DNA from: Streptomyces sp. NRRL F-5630
GTDB lineage: Bacteria; Actinomycetota; Actinomycetes; Streptomycetales; Streptomycetaceae
DNA: 64,000 bases
NCBI RefSeq assembly: GCF_000719475.1
Contig: NZ_JOGO01000004.1
Coordinates: 186,001 to 250,000, forward strand
Direction: 5' to 3'
Positions 51,274 through 60,696 of this stretch are shown piece after piece. The notes beneath the pieces are model-generated. The model ran no database searches and was not told the DNA's origin. It worked only from the letters and a program-made list of their open reading frames with translations. The translations under genes were made by a program, and so were the position numbers. How positions within the stretch are numbered: the stretch's first letter is position 1; each line of letters starts with the position of its first letter.

Positions 51274-51534
51274 TCACTGGTTCTTGGCGCCCAGCACGAA
51301 GAGCAGGTAGAGGAAGGCCGCGACGCCGTGCGCGGCGACGACGTAGACGAAGACGCGGACCCACAGGCCGGTCGGGATCTTGTCCTCGACGAAGCGGCGG
51401 AGCGAGCCGTCCTCCGGCGAGGACTGCGGGTCCTGCGAGGACCGCTGGGCGTGCGAGGACAGCGGTTCCGCGGCCCTCGGCTCCTCCGTCGCGGCTCGTC
51501 CGGCGGGCTCGGACGGGTACTCGGGCTCGGGCAT
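51274..51534 (-). CDS. Small membrane protein downstream of XRE regulator
   Basis: A protein of 86 aa. The first 50 residues are polar and rich in Glu, Ser and Pro. A single membrane segment follows (VRVFVYVVAAHGVAAFLYLL, about 60-80) with a short GAKNQ tail. It resembles a family I recall as DUF6126, found next to XRE-cupin regulators in Streptomyces. Its ATG overlaps the TAA of the regulator gene by one base (TAATG), so the two are co-translated. Function unknown; the position suggests a membrane output of the same unit. Confidence 0.78.
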   Translation of the reverse strand: MPEPEYPSEPAGRAATEEPRAAEPLSSHAQRSSQDPQSSPEDGSLRRFVEDKIPTGLWVRVFVYVVAAHGVAAFLYLLFVLGAKNQ

Positions 51535-52148
51535 TACGCGCCTCCTGGGTGGACGTCGCCGAGGCAGAGCGCGCCGAGCGGGCTCTGCAAGAGCGTGTGG
51601 ACGAAGAGCAGCACCGCGCCGTCCGGGTCCGCGGCGGCGATGCGGTGCGGGGTGAGCGAGTCGAAATGGGCGCTGTCGCCGGGTGCGAGCAGGTGCGCGC
51701 TGTCGCCCAGGCGCAGCCGCAGGCGTCCGGTCAGGACGTGCAGCCATTCCTCGCCCGGGTGCACGCGCACGATGTCGCCCTGGCTGCCGTAGGGGACCCG
51801 TACGCGCAGCGCCTGCATCGCGCGCCCCGAGCCTCCCGCCTGCCAGTACGTCCAGCCGCCCGCCTCGGTGGGTTCCATGGCGCCGGCGCGGACGACCGCG
51901 CCCGGTCCCGCGGGGGTCTCGCCGAGGAGTTCGGAGACCGTCGTACCGTAGGTACGGGCCAGGGCGAGCAGCATCGGCAGGCTCGGCTGCCTGCGGCCCG
52001 TCTCCAGCCGGGAGAGGTGGGCCGGGGAGAGACTCGCGGCGCGCGCGGCGGCCTCCAGCGTGAGCCCCGCGCGGCGGCGCAGTTCGCGCAGGTGCGGGGC
52101 GACGGTGACGGCGAGTTCTCCGGACGGGCCCTCGGGCTCGGTGCTCAT
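51534..52148 (-). CDS. XRE-cupin transcriptional regulator
   Basis: Regulator of 204 aa. The N-terminal lambda-repressor-type HTH covers about residues 15-75 (LTLEAAARAASLSPAHLSRL) and the C-terminal cupin covers about 115-195 (HPGEEWLHVLTGRLRLRLGD, then FDSLTPHRIAA). Such proteins sense small molecules or metals. It follows hpnO by 66 bp on the same strand, and a perfect 11-bp inverted repeat in that gap is its likely operator. The pairing with the hopanoid operon and the small membrane protein is, as I recall, also seen in S. coelicolor. Confidence 0.9.
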   Translation of the reverse strand: MSTEPEGPSGELAVTVAPHLRELRRRAGLTLEAAARAASLSPAHLSRLETGRRQPSLPMLLALARTYGTTVSELLGETPAGPGAVVRAGAMEPTEAGGWTYWQAGGSGRAMQALRVRVPYGSQGDIVRVHPGEEWLHVLTGRLRLRLGDSAHLLAPGDSAHFDSLTPHRIAAADPDGAVLLFVHTLLQSPLGALCLGDVHPGGA

Positions 52149-52169
52149 GCCCCTATTCAGCCACCGCCG

Positions 52170-52202
52170 TGCCTCTCGGGCAAATTTCTTACCCGAGAGG
52201 CA
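52170..52202. promoter_or_regulatory. Perfect 11-bp inverted repeat, probable XRE operator
   Basis: TGCCTCTCGGG (52170-52180), 11 AT-rich bases, then CCCGAGAGGCA (52192-52202). There is no U-run, and the spacer contains AAATTT. It lies between hpnO and the XRE-cupin start, 22 bp upstream of the latter. Confidence 0.7.
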
Positions 52203-52214
52203 AAAAGCAGGGAT

Positions 52215-53645
52215 TCAGCGGTGGGCGACCGCCTGCTTCACGATGTTCTTCGCGAAGTCGCCCATGAGGCCGCCGTTGTGCGCGTCGTCCATGACGGCGG
52301 TGAAGGCGTCCACGAAGCGGTCCGCGTCCTTCTCGTCGATCACGAGCGGCGGGATGAGCTTGATGACTTCGAGGTGGTCCCCGGAGACCTGCGTGAGGAT
52401 GCGGTGCTTCTGGAGCAGCGGCACCACGACCATCTGCGCGAAGAGCCCCTTGCGCGCGGCCTGGAGCATGGCCCAGCGGCTGCGCAGCTTGAGCGAGTCG
52501 GGGCGGCCGAACTCGATGCCGATCATGAGGCCGCGCCCGCGGATGTCGGCGAGCATCTCGTACGCGGGGATCAGCTCGCTCAGGCGTCCCTTGAGGTAGT
52601 CCCCCGTGCGGCGCGCGTGGGCGACGATGTTCTCGTCCTCCATGACGTGCAGCACGGCGAGCCCCGCGGCCATCGCCTGCGCGTTGGCGCCGAAGCTCGC
52701 CGAGTGGACGAGGACGCGGTCCATCGAGGAGTAGACCTTCTTGAAGATCCACTCCTTGCCGAGCGTCGCGCTCACGGGGACGTAGCCGCCCGAGAGCGAC
52801 TTCGCGACGCACACGAGGTCCGGCTCTACGCCCTCCTCGTGCTGGTAGGCGTAGAAGTCGCCGGTGCGCCCGAGGCCGGTCTGCACCTCGTCGGCGATGA
52901 GCAGGGCCTTGTGCTTGCGCAGCAGGTCCTGCGCCGCCTTGAGGTAGCCGGGCGGGGTCTCGGTGACGCCCTTGCCCTGGATCGGCTCGACGATGAGCCC
53001 GGCCACGTCGCCCTTGCGCAGCTCCCGCTCCAGCGCGGAGAGGTCCCCCACAGGCAGGGCGGTGTCGGGCAGCAGCGGCGCGAAGCCGTCGCGGAAGCCC
53101 TTCTCGCCGTTCACGGAGAGGGAGCCCGTGGTGAGGCCGTGGAAGGCGTGGTCGTAGTAGAGGACGCGCTCGCGCCCGGTCGCGAAGCGCGCGAACTTGA
53201 GGGCCGTCTCGACGGCCTCGGTGCCGCTGTTGCCGAAGAAGACGCGGTCGAGGTGCGGACTGTGGGACAGCAGCTTCTCGGCGAGGAGACCGGGCAGCGG
53301 CTGGCAGTCGAAGCGCGTGAGGTCGGCGAGCTGGGCGTCGAGCACGTCGTGCAGCGCCTGGCGGACGACCGGGTGGTGGCGGCCGAGCCCCATGACGCCG
53401 AAGCCGGCGAGCATGTCGAGGTAGTCCTGCCCCTGGTCGTCCCAGAAGTGAGCGCCCTGGCCGCGCTCGTAGTACTTGTCGAAACCGATCGTGTGGAGCA
53501 TGCGCGGCAACTGGTGGTTGAGGTGCTTGGTGTGCAGTGCGTAGCGCTCGCGGCCGCGCGCCGCGAGCAGGCCGTTGAGATCGAACCCCTTGCCCCGCGT
53601 GCCCTCGCCCCCGGGAGCCGCTGCGTCCGTCGTGCCGGTGGTCAT
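52215..53645 (-). CDS. hpnO: HpnO aminotransferase
   Basis: Class-III PLP aminotransferase (476 aa) that converts the ribosyl-hopane aldehyde intermediate to 35-aminobacteriohopanetriol. The PLP Lys lies in [19 protein letters not shown] (about residue 266). The Asp is in [14 protein letters not shown] (about 233-246), and the N-terminal [16 protein letters not shown] phosphate-binding loop is present. The start ATG overlaps the dxs stop by 4 nt. It is the last hpn gene of the operon. Ornithine or acetylornithine transaminases share the fold, but the context decides the assignment. Confidence 0.92.
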   Translation of the reverse strand: MTTGTTDAAAPGGEGTRGKGFDLNGLLAARGRERYALHTKHLNHQLPRMLHTIGFDKYYERGQGAHFWDDQGQDYLDMLAGFGVMGLGRHHPVVRQALHDVLDAQLADLTRFDCQPLPGLLAEKLLSHSPHLDRVFFGNSGTEAVETALKFARFATGRERVLYYDHAFHGLTTGSLSVNGEKGFRDGFAPLLPDTALPVGDLSALERELRKGDVAGLIVEPIQGKGVTETPPGYLKAAQDLLRKHKALLIADEVQTGLGRTGDFYAYQHEEGVEPDLVCVAKSLSGGYVPVSATLGKEWIFKKVYSSMDRVLVHSASFGANAQAMAAGLAVLHVMEDENIVAHARRTGDYLKGRLSELIPAYEMLADIRGRGLMIGIEFGRPDSLKLRSRWAMLQAARKGLFAQMVVVPLLQKHRILTQVSGDHLEVIKLIPPLVIDEKDADRFVDAFTAVMDDAHNGGLMGDFAKNIVKQAVAHR

Positions 53646-55531
53646 CCTTGCGTCTTCTCCTTACGGGCCAGGTGGGCCCCGATGCGTCCGGCGATCTCCA
53701 CCGGGGTGAGGCCGAGGTCGGCGAGCAGTTCCCCGCGCTTGGCGTGCGGCAGGAACTGCTCGGGGATGCCGAAGTGGCGTACGGGGACGTCCACATCGGC
53801 GTCGGCGAGGGCCACCGAGACGGCGGCGCCGACCCCGGCGGTACGGCTGTTGTCCTCGACGACCGCGACCACCCGGTGCCGCGCGGCGAGGGGGGCGAGG
53901 GCGGGGTCGAGGGGCTTGACCCAGCGCGGGTCCACGACGGTCGAGCGGATGCCGCGCTCGCGCAGGAGGCCGGCGGCGGCGAGGCACGTGGAGGCCATGA
54001 CACCGACCGAGACGAAGAGGACGTCGGCCTCCTCCCCGGCGTCCTCGGCGAGCACGTCGAGGCCGCCCTCGCGGCGCAGCGCGGGCAGGTCCGCGCCCAC
54101 CGTCTCCTTGGGGAAGCGCACGAGGGTCGGCGCGTCGTCCACGGCGACCGCCTCGCGCAGCTGCGCGCGCAGCTCGCCCGCGTCGCGGGGCGCCGCGATG
54201 CGCAGTCCGGGCACCACCTGGAGCACGGACATGTCCCACATGCCGTTGTGCGAGGCGCCGTCGGTCCCCGTGACGCCGGCCCGGTCCAGGACGAAGGTGA
54301 CCCCGCACTGGTGCAGGGCGACGTCCATGAGGAGCTGGTCGAAGGCGCGGTTGAGGAAGGTCGCGTAGACGGCGACGACGGGGTGCAGTCCGCCGGTCGC
54401 GAGTCCGGCGGCCGAGACGGTCGCGTGCTGCTCGGCGATCCCGACGTCCCAGACGCGCTCGGGGAAGCGCGCAGCGAAGGGGGTGAGGCCCACGGGGTCG
54501 AGCATCGCGGCGGTGAGCGCGACGACGTCGTGCCGCTCCTCGGCGATCCGTACCAGCTCCTCGCCGAAGACCGCCGTCCAGGAGGGCCCGGCGGAGGGCG
54601 TGAGCGCCTCCGCGGTGAGCGGGTCGATCGCGCCCACCGTGTGGAAACGGTCCGCCTCGTGGGCGAGGGCGGGCTCGTAGCCGCGGCCCTTCTCGGTGAT
54701 GACGTGCACGATGACGGGCCCGCCGAAGCGCTTGGCGCTGGCGAGGGCCGACTCCAGGGCCGCGATGTCGTGGCCGTCGACGGGGCCGACGTACTTCAGG
54801 CCGAGGTCCTCGAACATGCCCTGCGGGGCGAAGGCGTCCTTGAAGCCCTTCTTCGCGCCGTGCAGCGACTCGTAGAGCGGCTTGCCGACGACGGGGGTGC
54901 GGTCGAGCACTTCCTTGCCCCACGCGAGGACCTTCTCGTAGCCGTCGGTCGTGCGCAGCGCCGCGAGGTGGTGGGCGAGGCCGCCGATCGTCGGGGCGTA
55001 CGAACGCTCGTTGTCGTTCACGACGAGGACGAGGGGGCGGTCCTTGGCGGCGGCGATGTTGTTGAGCGCCTCCCAGGCCATGCCGCCGGTGAGCGCCCCG
55101 TCGCCGGTGACGGCGACGACGTGGGTGTCCTCCCCGCGCAGGTCGCGCGCCTTGGCGAGGCCGTCGGCCCAGCCGAGCACGGTCGAGGCGTGGCTGTTCT
55201 CGATGACGTCGTGCGGGGATTCGGCGCGCGAGGGGTAGCCGGAGAGACCGCCCTTGGAGCGCAGCTTGGAGAAGTCCTGCCGGCCGGTGAGGAGTTTGTG
55301 CACGTACGCCTGGTGCCCCGTGTCCCACAGGACGCGGTCGTGCGGCGAGTCGAAGACCCGGTGCAGGGCGATGGTCAGCTCGACGACCCCGAGGTTGGGG
55401 CCCAGGTGGCCGCCGGTCCTGGAGACCGCCTGGATCAGGAACTCCCGGATCTCCGAGGCCAGTTCGGGCAGCCGGTCGCTGCCCAGGGCCTTGAGGTCGC
55501 GCGGCCCCCGGATGCTTTCGAGCAGTGTCAC
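53642..55531 (-). CDS. dxs: 1-deoxy-D-xylulose-5-phosphate synthase
   Basis: First enzyme of the MEP isoprenoid pathway, joining pyruvate and glyceraldehyde 3-phosphate (629 aa). TPP site: [16 protein letters not shown] (about residues 145-160). N-terminal: [14 protein letters not shown]. The catalytic-type Glu lies in [15 protein letters not shown] (about 366-380), and the C-terminal transketolase domain is complete. GTG start at 55531. It overlaps hpnO by 4 nt. A 163-nt gap with a strong hairpin separates it from hpnH. Because it sits in the hopanoid operon it probably boosts precursor supply for hopanoids and is a second, pathway-dedicated copy. Confidence 0.95.
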   Translation of the reverse strand: MTLLESIRGPRDLKALGSDRLPELASEIREFLIQAVSRTGGHLGPNLGVVELTIALHRVFDSPHDRVLWDTGHQAYVHKLLTGRQDFSKLRSKGGLSGYPSRAESPHDVIENSHASTVLGWADGLAKARDLRGEDTHVVAVTGDGALTGGMAWEALNNIAAAKDRPLVLVVNDNERSYAPTIGGLAHHLAALRTTDGYEKVLAWGKEVLDRTPVVGKPLYESLHGAKKGFKDAFAPQGMFEDLGLKYVGPVDGHDIAALESALASAKRFGGPVIVHVITEKGRGYEPALAHEADRFHTVGAIDPLTAEALTPSAGPSWTAVFGEELVRIAEERHDVVALTAAMLDPVGLTPFAARFPERVWDVGIAEQHATVSAAGLATGGLHPVVAVYATFLNRAFDQLLMDVALHQCGVTFVLDRAGVTGTDGASHNGMWDMSVLQVVPGLRIAAPRDAGELRAQLREAVAVDDAPTLVRFPKETVGADLPALRREGGLDVLAEDAGEEADVLFVSVGVMASTCLAAAGLLRERGIRSTVVDPRWVKPLDPALAPLAARHRVVAVVEDNSRTAGVGAAVSVALADADVDVPVRHFGIPEQFLPHAKRGELLADLGLTPVEIAGRIGAHLARKEKTQG

Positions 55532-55622
55532 GTTCGGGCCCTCTCTCTTCGGACGTCCGGCCCGGTCGGGTCGGCGGGATGCGTGAGCGGGGCCGCGCGG
55601 CGCAGCGGAGCGGCAGGCACGG

Positions 55623-55656
55623 GGCCCCGGCCTCGCAGGGGTGCGAGTCCGGGGCC
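55623..55656 (-). other. Strong stem-loop in the hpnH-dxs gap
   Basis: GGCCCCGGCCTCGCA (55623-55637) pairs with TGCGAGTCCGGGGCC (55642-55656) with one mismatch and a GGGG loop. There is no U-run. It lies where S. coelicolor has ispG. Confidence 0.65.
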
Positions 55657-55694
55657 GCGTGGGGGCCGGTCAGGACGGGCGCGGCCCGTCACGG

Positions 55695-56717
55695 TCAGGA
55701 GCGGTTGCCCGCGATCGTCTCGCGGGCGGCGCGCAGCGAGGCCTGCAAGGAGCCCATGGTCGCCATGACGGCCGTCGGCTCGTAGCCGCAGTGCGCCATG
55801 CAATTGTCGCAGCGCTCGTCCTTGCCGCGCCCGTACTTGTCCCAGTCGGTCTCCTCGATGAGCTGCCGGTAGGTGGGCACGTAACCGTCGCTCATGAGGT
55901 AGCAGGGGCGCTGCCAGCCGAAGAGGGAGTAGTTGGGAATGGCCCAGGCGGTGCAGTCGAAGTCCTGCTTGCCCTCCAGGAAGTCCAGGAAGAGCGGCGA
56001 GTGGTTGAGGCGCCACCGCTGCCTGTTGCCGCCCGCGAACGCCTTCTTGAAGAGCTCGCGGGTCTGCGTGACGCCGAGGAAGTGCTCCTGGTCAGGGGCC
56101 TTCTCGTAGGCGTAGGCGGGCGAGATCATCATCTCGTCGACCTGGAGTTCGTCGTTGAGGAAGTCGAGCACCTCGATGACGGTCTGGGGGGTGTCGGTGT
56201 TGAAGAAGGTCGAGTTGGTGGTGACGCGGAAGCCGCGGCGCTTGGCCTCCTTGATCGCCGCGACGGCCTCGTCGAAGACGCCCTCCTTGGCCACCGACTC
56301 GTCGTGCCGCTCCTTGAGGCCGTCGATGTGCACGGCGAAGGCGAAGTACGGGGAAGGGGTGAACTTCTCGATCTTCTTACGGAGCAGCATGGCGTTGGTG
56401 CAGAGGAAGACGTACTTCCGCTTGGCCACCAACTGGCGCACGATCTCGTCAATCTGGGGGTGCATGAGGGGCTCACCGCCCGCGATGGAGACCATCGGGG
56501 CGCCGGACTCCAGGACAGCGCCGACGGCCTGGGCGACCGGCATGCGCTGCTTGAGGACTCCCGCGGGGTGCTGGATCTTGCCGCAGCCCTCGCACTTCAG
56601 GTTGCACGCGAAGAGCGGTTCGAGCTCGACGATGAGCGGGAACTTCTCCCGCTTGCGGAGCTTCTGTTCCATCAGATACGTCCCGATCCTGATGGTCTGG
56701 CGAAGCGGCATGGCCAT
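55695..56717 (-). CDS. hpnH: HpnH, adenosylhopane synthase (radical SAM)
   Basis: Radical SAM enzyme of 340 aa that attaches the 5'-deoxyadenosyl group to diploptene to form adenosylhopane. The [4Fe-4S] motif CNLKCEGCG (C-x3-C-x2-C, about residues 38-46) is followed by GGEPLMHP. The C-terminal half has the Cys-rich CDNCMAHCGYE motif. The ATG at 56717 is chosen because a strong GGAGGTGA lies before it, inside the end of hpnG. It follows hpnG with a 5-nt gap and precedes dxs. Confidence 0.95.
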   Translation of the reverse strand: MAMPLRQTIRIGTYLMEQKLRKREKFPLIVELEPLFACNLKCEGCGKIQHPAGVLKQRMPVAQAVGAVLESGAPMVSIAGGEPLMHPQIDEIVRQLVAKRKYVFLCTNAMLLRKKIEKFTPSPYFAFAVHIDGLKERHDESVAKEGVFDEAVAAIKEAKRRGFRVTTNSTFFNTDTPQTVIEVLDFLNDELQVDEMMISPAYAYEKAPDQEHFLGVTQTRELFKKAFAGGNRQRWRLNHSPLFLDFLEGKQDFDCTAWAIPNYSLFGWQRPCYLMSDGYVPTYRQLIEETDWDKYGRGKDERCDNCMAHCGYEPTAVMATMGSLQASLRAARETIAGNRS

Positions 56718-56722
56718 CTGGC

Positions 56723-57400
56723 TCACCTCCTGGGGAGCAGAAAAGTACGGTGCCATTCAGAGAAAGCAGGCAGGACGGCACGGAGTACGCGGAAGGCAGA
56801 TATTCCCCCGCTGACCGTGCCGATACGGACGAGTTCGTGTTCCGGTGCGTCCACCACCACCCGGACGGCGGCCACCGGACGGGTGGCGGCGGCTGACTCC
56901 GCACGGGCCGTGCGGAGCGTGGCGGCGGACTCCATGTCCACCGCGACGGCGCCCGTCTCGCGCAGCGTCGCCCGCTCGGGGCCGCGCACCACGTGGTCCG
57001 ATCCGGCGAGCACCCCGGTGTGCACGGTGCGGCCGGGGATCGTACGGGCGAGCGCGGCGGCGAGCGCGGCGGTGGCGAAACACGAGGTCGAGCCGGCCGC
57101 GTCCTCGGTGCGTTCGGCGACCACGAGGTCGCCGGGGTGCATCCCGGGGACGAGTCCGGCGCAGAACCCGGTGGCGAGGACGGCGGTCGCGGGGGACGCG
57201 GCCCGGAGCGCGCGCGCGACGGCGCGCTCCGCGGCTTTGGGCCCCATGCCCGTGCGCAGCACGGACACCGCGCCGCCGGCCTGCCGCAGGGTGCGGCGGC
57301 CCCCTCCGCTGCGCAGCGCGACGTGCTCGATGCCGAGCGCGCAGGCGACGAGCAGCGGTACTGAGCCGGGATCGGTCCCGGTTCCGGGGGCCTGTGCCAT
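56723..57400 (-). CDS. hpnG: HpnG, adenosylhopane nucleosidase/phosphorylase
   Basis: Purine-nucleoside phosphorylase-like enzyme of 225 aa that removes adenine from adenosylhopane, giving ribosyl- or phosphoribosyl-hopane. It shows ATGFCAGLVPGMHPGDLVV (about residues 76-94) and AVAVDMESAA (about 153-162, with the Glu that binds the ribose). The start overlaps the shc stop by one base, and the stop lies 5 nt before hpnH. Length and position match the hopanoid-associated phosphorylase. Confidence 0.9.
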   Translation of the reverse strand: MAQAPGTGTDPGSVPLLVACALGIEHVALRSGGGRRTLRQAGGAVSVLRTGMGPKAAERAVARALRAASPATAVLATGFCAGLVPGMHPGDLVVAERTEDAAGSTSCFATAALAAALARTIPGRTVHTGVLAGSDHVVRGPERATLRETGAVAVDMESAATLRTARAESAAATRPVAAVRVVVDAPEHELVRIGTVSGGISAFRVLRAVLPAFSEWHRTFLLPRR

Positions 57401-59379
57401 CAGTTCTCCCCCGGGCCGGTGCCGTTGAGGTAGCGGCCGAGCGCCGTCACGGGGAACACCTGCCGGTACAGGTGGTAGTTGATGGAGAAGTCCCAGGGGA
57501 AGCCGGTCCCGGTGAACCAGGGTTCGTCCCAGGTGCCGTTCTCGGTCTGGGTCTCGACGAGGTACGCGACACCGCGGCGCACCTGTTCCGAGTCCCGCTC
57601 ACCGGCCGCGAGCAGCGCGAGCAGCGCCCAGGCGGTCTGCGAGGCGGTGGAGTGGCCGCGGCCGTGCCAGGCGGTGTCCTGGTACGAGCGCAGGTCCTCG
57701 CCCCAGCCGCCGTCCTCGTTCTGCACCTGGCCGAGCCAGGCGACGGAGCGGCGGATCGCCGGGTGCGAGGCGGGGACCCCGGCCGCGACGAGCGCGGGGA
57801 CGACGGCCCCGGTCCCGTACACGTAGTTGACGCCCCAGCGGCCGAACCAGGAACCGTTCGTCTCCTGGTTCTTCAGGAGCCACTCCACGCCGCGCCGGGT
57901 GCGCGGGTGGTGGGCGAGGCCCTCCTCGGCGAGCATCTCGACGACGTGCGCGGTGACGTCGGCCGACGGCGGGTCGATGACCTCGCCGAAGTCGCTGAAC
58001 GGCAGCCGGTTGGGGAAGGGGCTGGTGTTGTCGGCGTCGAAGGCGCCCCAGGCTCCATTCTTCGACTGCATCCCCGCGTTCCAGTCGACCGCGCGGCGCA
58101 CGGCCTTGTCGACCCGCGTCGCGTCGGGGTGGGCGACGCGGCGCAGCGCGAGGACCACCTCGGCGGTGTCGTCGATGTCGGGGTAGTTGTCGTTGTGGAA
58201 CTCGAAGGCCCAGCCGCCCGGCGGCAGGTCGGGGCGGCGCACGACCCAGTCGCCCGGGCGCACGATCTGCTCGGCGAGCATCCAGTCGGCGGCCTTGATC
58301 ATCTGCGGGTGGTCGGCGGGGACGCCGGCGTCGGCGAGCGCGACGGTGGCCAGGCAGGTGTCCCAGACCGGGGACTGGCACGCCTCGATCATGCGCGCGC
58401 CGTCCTCGCGCCAGACCGCGAAGCGGTCGAGCGATTCGAGCCCGGCCCGCAGCACGGGGTGGTCGAGGTCGTAGCCGAGCAGGTGCAGGGCGATGATCGA
58501 GTACACCGCGGGGGGCTGGATGCCGCCCCAGCAGCCGTCGTTCTCCTGGCGCTCGACGATCCACGTGGCGGCGGCGCGCATCGCGGCCTCGCGCAGGCGG
58601 CGGGGGGCCACCTTGCGGTAGCCGTGGAGCATCTTGTCGAGCTTGTGGAAAACGTTGTCCCAGCTGGCCACCGGGGGCGCCGGCTGGGCCGGGTTGGGGT
58701 CGGCCGGGTCGGTGTGCAGCTCTTCGAGCGCGAAGGGCGCGGGCCGCACCGGACGCTGGGCGCACACGACGGTGAGCGGCACGATCGTCTGGCGGGCCCA
58801 GCAGCCGAAGTCGTAGATGTTGAGCGGAGCCCACTTGGGGAAGAACATCAGCTCCGGAGGCATCTCCGGCAGGTCCTCCCACTTCCACCAGCCGAAGAGG
58901 GCGAGCCAGATCCGCGTGAAGACCCGGGAGCGGGCGACGCCGCCCTGGGCGCGGACGAAGGCGGACGCCTTGCGCATGTGCGGCGCTTCGGGGCTGTCCC
59001 CGGCGAGGCGCAGCGCGACGTATCCCTCGATGGTGGCCGACAGGTCCCCGGGCCCGCCGTAGAAGGTGTTCCAGGTGCCGTCCTCCTGCTGCTCCCCGCG
59101 GATGAAGAGCGCGGCGGCCTGGGTCGTGGCCTCGTCCCTGATGCCGAGGAACTGCCGCAGCAGGAGGTCCTCGGCGTCCATGGTGACGTTGGTGGCGAGA
59201 TCGCCTTTCCACCAGCCCTCGTCACTCTGCCGGTCGAGGAGGAAGTCCACGGCTCGCCGGGTGGCGCGGGCGGTGGCCTCGACGGCTTCACTCGCCTCGG
59301 GGCTGAGGTGCAAAGGAGCACTGGCCGTGGTAGCCGGGGGCGTCGCCGCTCCGGTGCTTCCATCGGTCGTCGCTGTCAT
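57400..59379 (-). CDS. shc: Squalene-hopene cyclase
   Basis: Membrane-associated cyclase that turns squalene into hopene/hopanol (659 aa). The catalytic acidic motif is DIDDTAEVV (DxDD, about residues 395-403) and repeated QW motifs surround it (for example QSDEGWWKGDL, QENDGCWGGIQ, QSKNGAWGAFD, QETNGSWFGRWG). Two alpha-barrel domains are complete. It lies between the prenyl synthase (156-nt gap with an 18-bp perfect stem-loop) and hpnG (1-base overlap). Confidence 0.97.
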   Translation of the reverse strand: MTATTDGSTGAATPPATTASAPLHLSPEASEAVEATARATRRAVDFLLDRQSDEGWWKGDLATNVTMDAEDLLLRQFLGIRDEATTQAAALFIRGEQQEDGTWNTFYGGPGDLSATIEGYVALRLAGDSPEAPHMRKASAFVRAQGGVARSRVFTRIWLALFGWWKWEDLPEMPPELMFFPKWAPLNIYDFGCWARQTIVPLTVVCAQRPVRPAPFALEELHTDPADPNPAQPAPPVASWDNVFHKLDKMLHGYRKVAPRRLREAAMRAAATWIVERQENDGCWGGIQPPAVYSIIALHLLGYDLDHPVLRAGLESLDRFAVWREDGARMIEACQSPVWDTCLATVALADAGVPADHPQMIKAADWMLAEQIVRPGDWVVRRPDLPPGGWAFEFHNDNYPDIDDTAEVVLALRRVAHPDATRVDKAVRRAVDWNAGMQSKNGAWGAFDADNTSPFPNRLPFSDFGEVIDPPSADVTAHVVEMLAEEGLAHHPRTRRGVEWLLKNQETNGSWFGRWGVNYVYGTGAVVPALVAAGVPASHPAIRRSVAWLGQVQNEDGGWGEDLRSYQDTAWHGRGHSTASQTAWALLALLAAGERDSEQVRRGVAYLVETQTENGTWDEPWFTGTGFPWDFSINYHLYRQVFPVTALGRYLNGTGPGEN

Positions 59380-59436
59380 GGCTTCCCCTTCGTGCAGTCT
59401 CGATCATCTGCTGTGGGTCCGCCGTCGGCCGGGGCC

Positions 59437-59487
59437 GCGGCCCGCCCGGTGTCCGCCGGCAGGAGGCGGGGACACCGGGCGGGCCGC
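59437..59487 (-). other. Perfect 18-bp stem-loop before shc
   Basis: GCGGCCCGCCCGGTGTCC (59437-59454) pairs perfectly with GGACACCGGGCGGGCCGC (59470-59487) around a 15-nt loop. There is no U-run. It lies in the gap between the prenyl synthase and shc genes of one operon. Confidence 0.8.
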
Positions 59488-59535
59488 ACCGGTCGGCGAC
59501 TGCGCGTCATCGCTGGCATGTCCGTCTGATGGTGA

Positions 59536-60696
59536 TCATCTCTTTCGTACGACGACGAAGTCCGCGAGCGCCACGAAGGACGCCCGCACGTGGGGGGGCA
59601 TCGGGACGCTGTCGAGGGCCCCGATGGCGATGTCGAACTGCCGGCGTGCCTCCTGCGAGGTCCACTCGCGGCCCCCGGCCTCCTCGATGAGGGCGGCGCG
59701 GGCGGCGAACTCCTCCTCGGAGAACTCCTCCTGGGGCACGGAGTCGGGCCCGGTGGCGGCGGCGTCGGCGGCGAGGAGCCGGGCGAGCTTGTCGGAGGCC
59801 GGGCCGCCCGCGGCGAGCGCGGCGACGACGGGCAGCGACTTCTTGCGCTGGCGCAGGTCGCTCCAGGTCTGCTTGCCGGTGGACTCGGGGTCGCCCCAGA
59901 TGCCGAGGAGGTCGTCCACGGCCTGGAAGGCGAGCCCGAGGTGGTAGCCGTAGCGCTCCAGGGTGTCGGCGGTGGCCTCGTCGGCACCGCCGAGCACGGC
60001 ACCGACGGAGGCGGCGCAGGCGAGGAGGGCACCGGTCTTGTTGCCCTCCATCTCCAGGCACTCCTCGACCGTGACCCGGTCGCGGTGCTCGTAGGAGATG
60101 TCCTGGGCCTGACCGTCGATCAGCGCGCGCGTGGCGCGCGTGAGTCGGCGGGTCGCGCGGCCCGCCTCGGGGGTGCCGAGTTCGAGGAGGATCTCGTTGG
60201 CGAGGGCGAAGAGCGCGTCGCCGACGAGGATCGCCTGCGCGGGACCGTGCACCTTCCAGACGGTGTCGCGGTGGCGGCGCTGCTCGTCGCCGTCCATGAG
60301 GTCGTCGTGCAGCAGCGAGAAGTTGTGCACGAGTTCCACGGCGACGGCGCCGGGCACGCCGGTCTCGGCGCTCGCCCCGGTGGCCTCGGCGGAGATGAGC
60401 GCCAGGGCGGGGCGCACGGCCTTGCCGCCGTCGCCCGCGACGGGCCTGCCCTCCGCGTCGGTCCAGCCGAAGTGGTAGGCGGACACCGAGTCCATGGGCG
60501 GCGCGAGCCGGTCCACGGCGGACCGCAGCACCGGCGTGACGAGGGCACGGCTGCGCTCGACGAGCGCGGTCACGTCCGGGGCGTCGGCGGCGGCTTCGGC
60601 CGAGGGCACAGTCGGCACGTTCTTCTCTCCTCTGTTCGCGGTGCTGGTCTGGGGGGTGCTGAGCAGCACCCGGTCGGCCGGGGCCTCGGTGCTCAT
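59536..60696 (-). CDS. Polyprenyl (farnesyl) diphosphate synthase of the hopanoid operon
   Basis: Chain-elongating isoprenyl diphosphate synthase (386 aa). First Asp-rich motif LLHDDLMDGDEQRR (about residues 122-135); second FQAVDDLLGIWGD (about 265-277). The bulky-residue context before the first motif and the operon position (between hpnE and shc) indicate farnesyl diphosphate for squalene synthesis. Homologues are often annotated as geranylgeranyl synthases, so the product length is inferred. ATG at 60696 overlaps the hpnE stop by 4 nt; SD AGGAGG. Confidence 0.9.
   Translation of the reverse strand: MSTEAPADRVLLSTPQTSTANRGEKNVPTVPSAEAAADAPDVTALVERSRALVTPVLRSAVDRLAPPMDSVSAYHFGWTDAEGRPVAGDGGKAVRPALALISAEATGASAETGVPGAVAVELVHNFSLLHDDLMDGDEQRRHRDTVWKVHGPAQAILVGDALFALANEILLELGTPEAGRATRRLTRATRALIDGQAQDISYEHRDRVTVEECLEMEGNKTGALLACAASVGAVLGGADEATADTLERYGYHLGLAFQAVDDLLGIWGDPESTGKQTWSDLRQRKKSLPVVAALAAGGPASDKLARLLAADAAATGPDSVPQEEFSEEEFAARAALIEEAGGREWTSQEARRQFDIAIGALDSVPMPPHVRASFVALADFVVVRKR

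Noticed and set aside
52189..54003. Minus-strand frame overlapping hpnO and dxs in another register
   Set aside because: Arg/Pro/Ala-rich; both real genes occupy the other frames with full-length family similarity.
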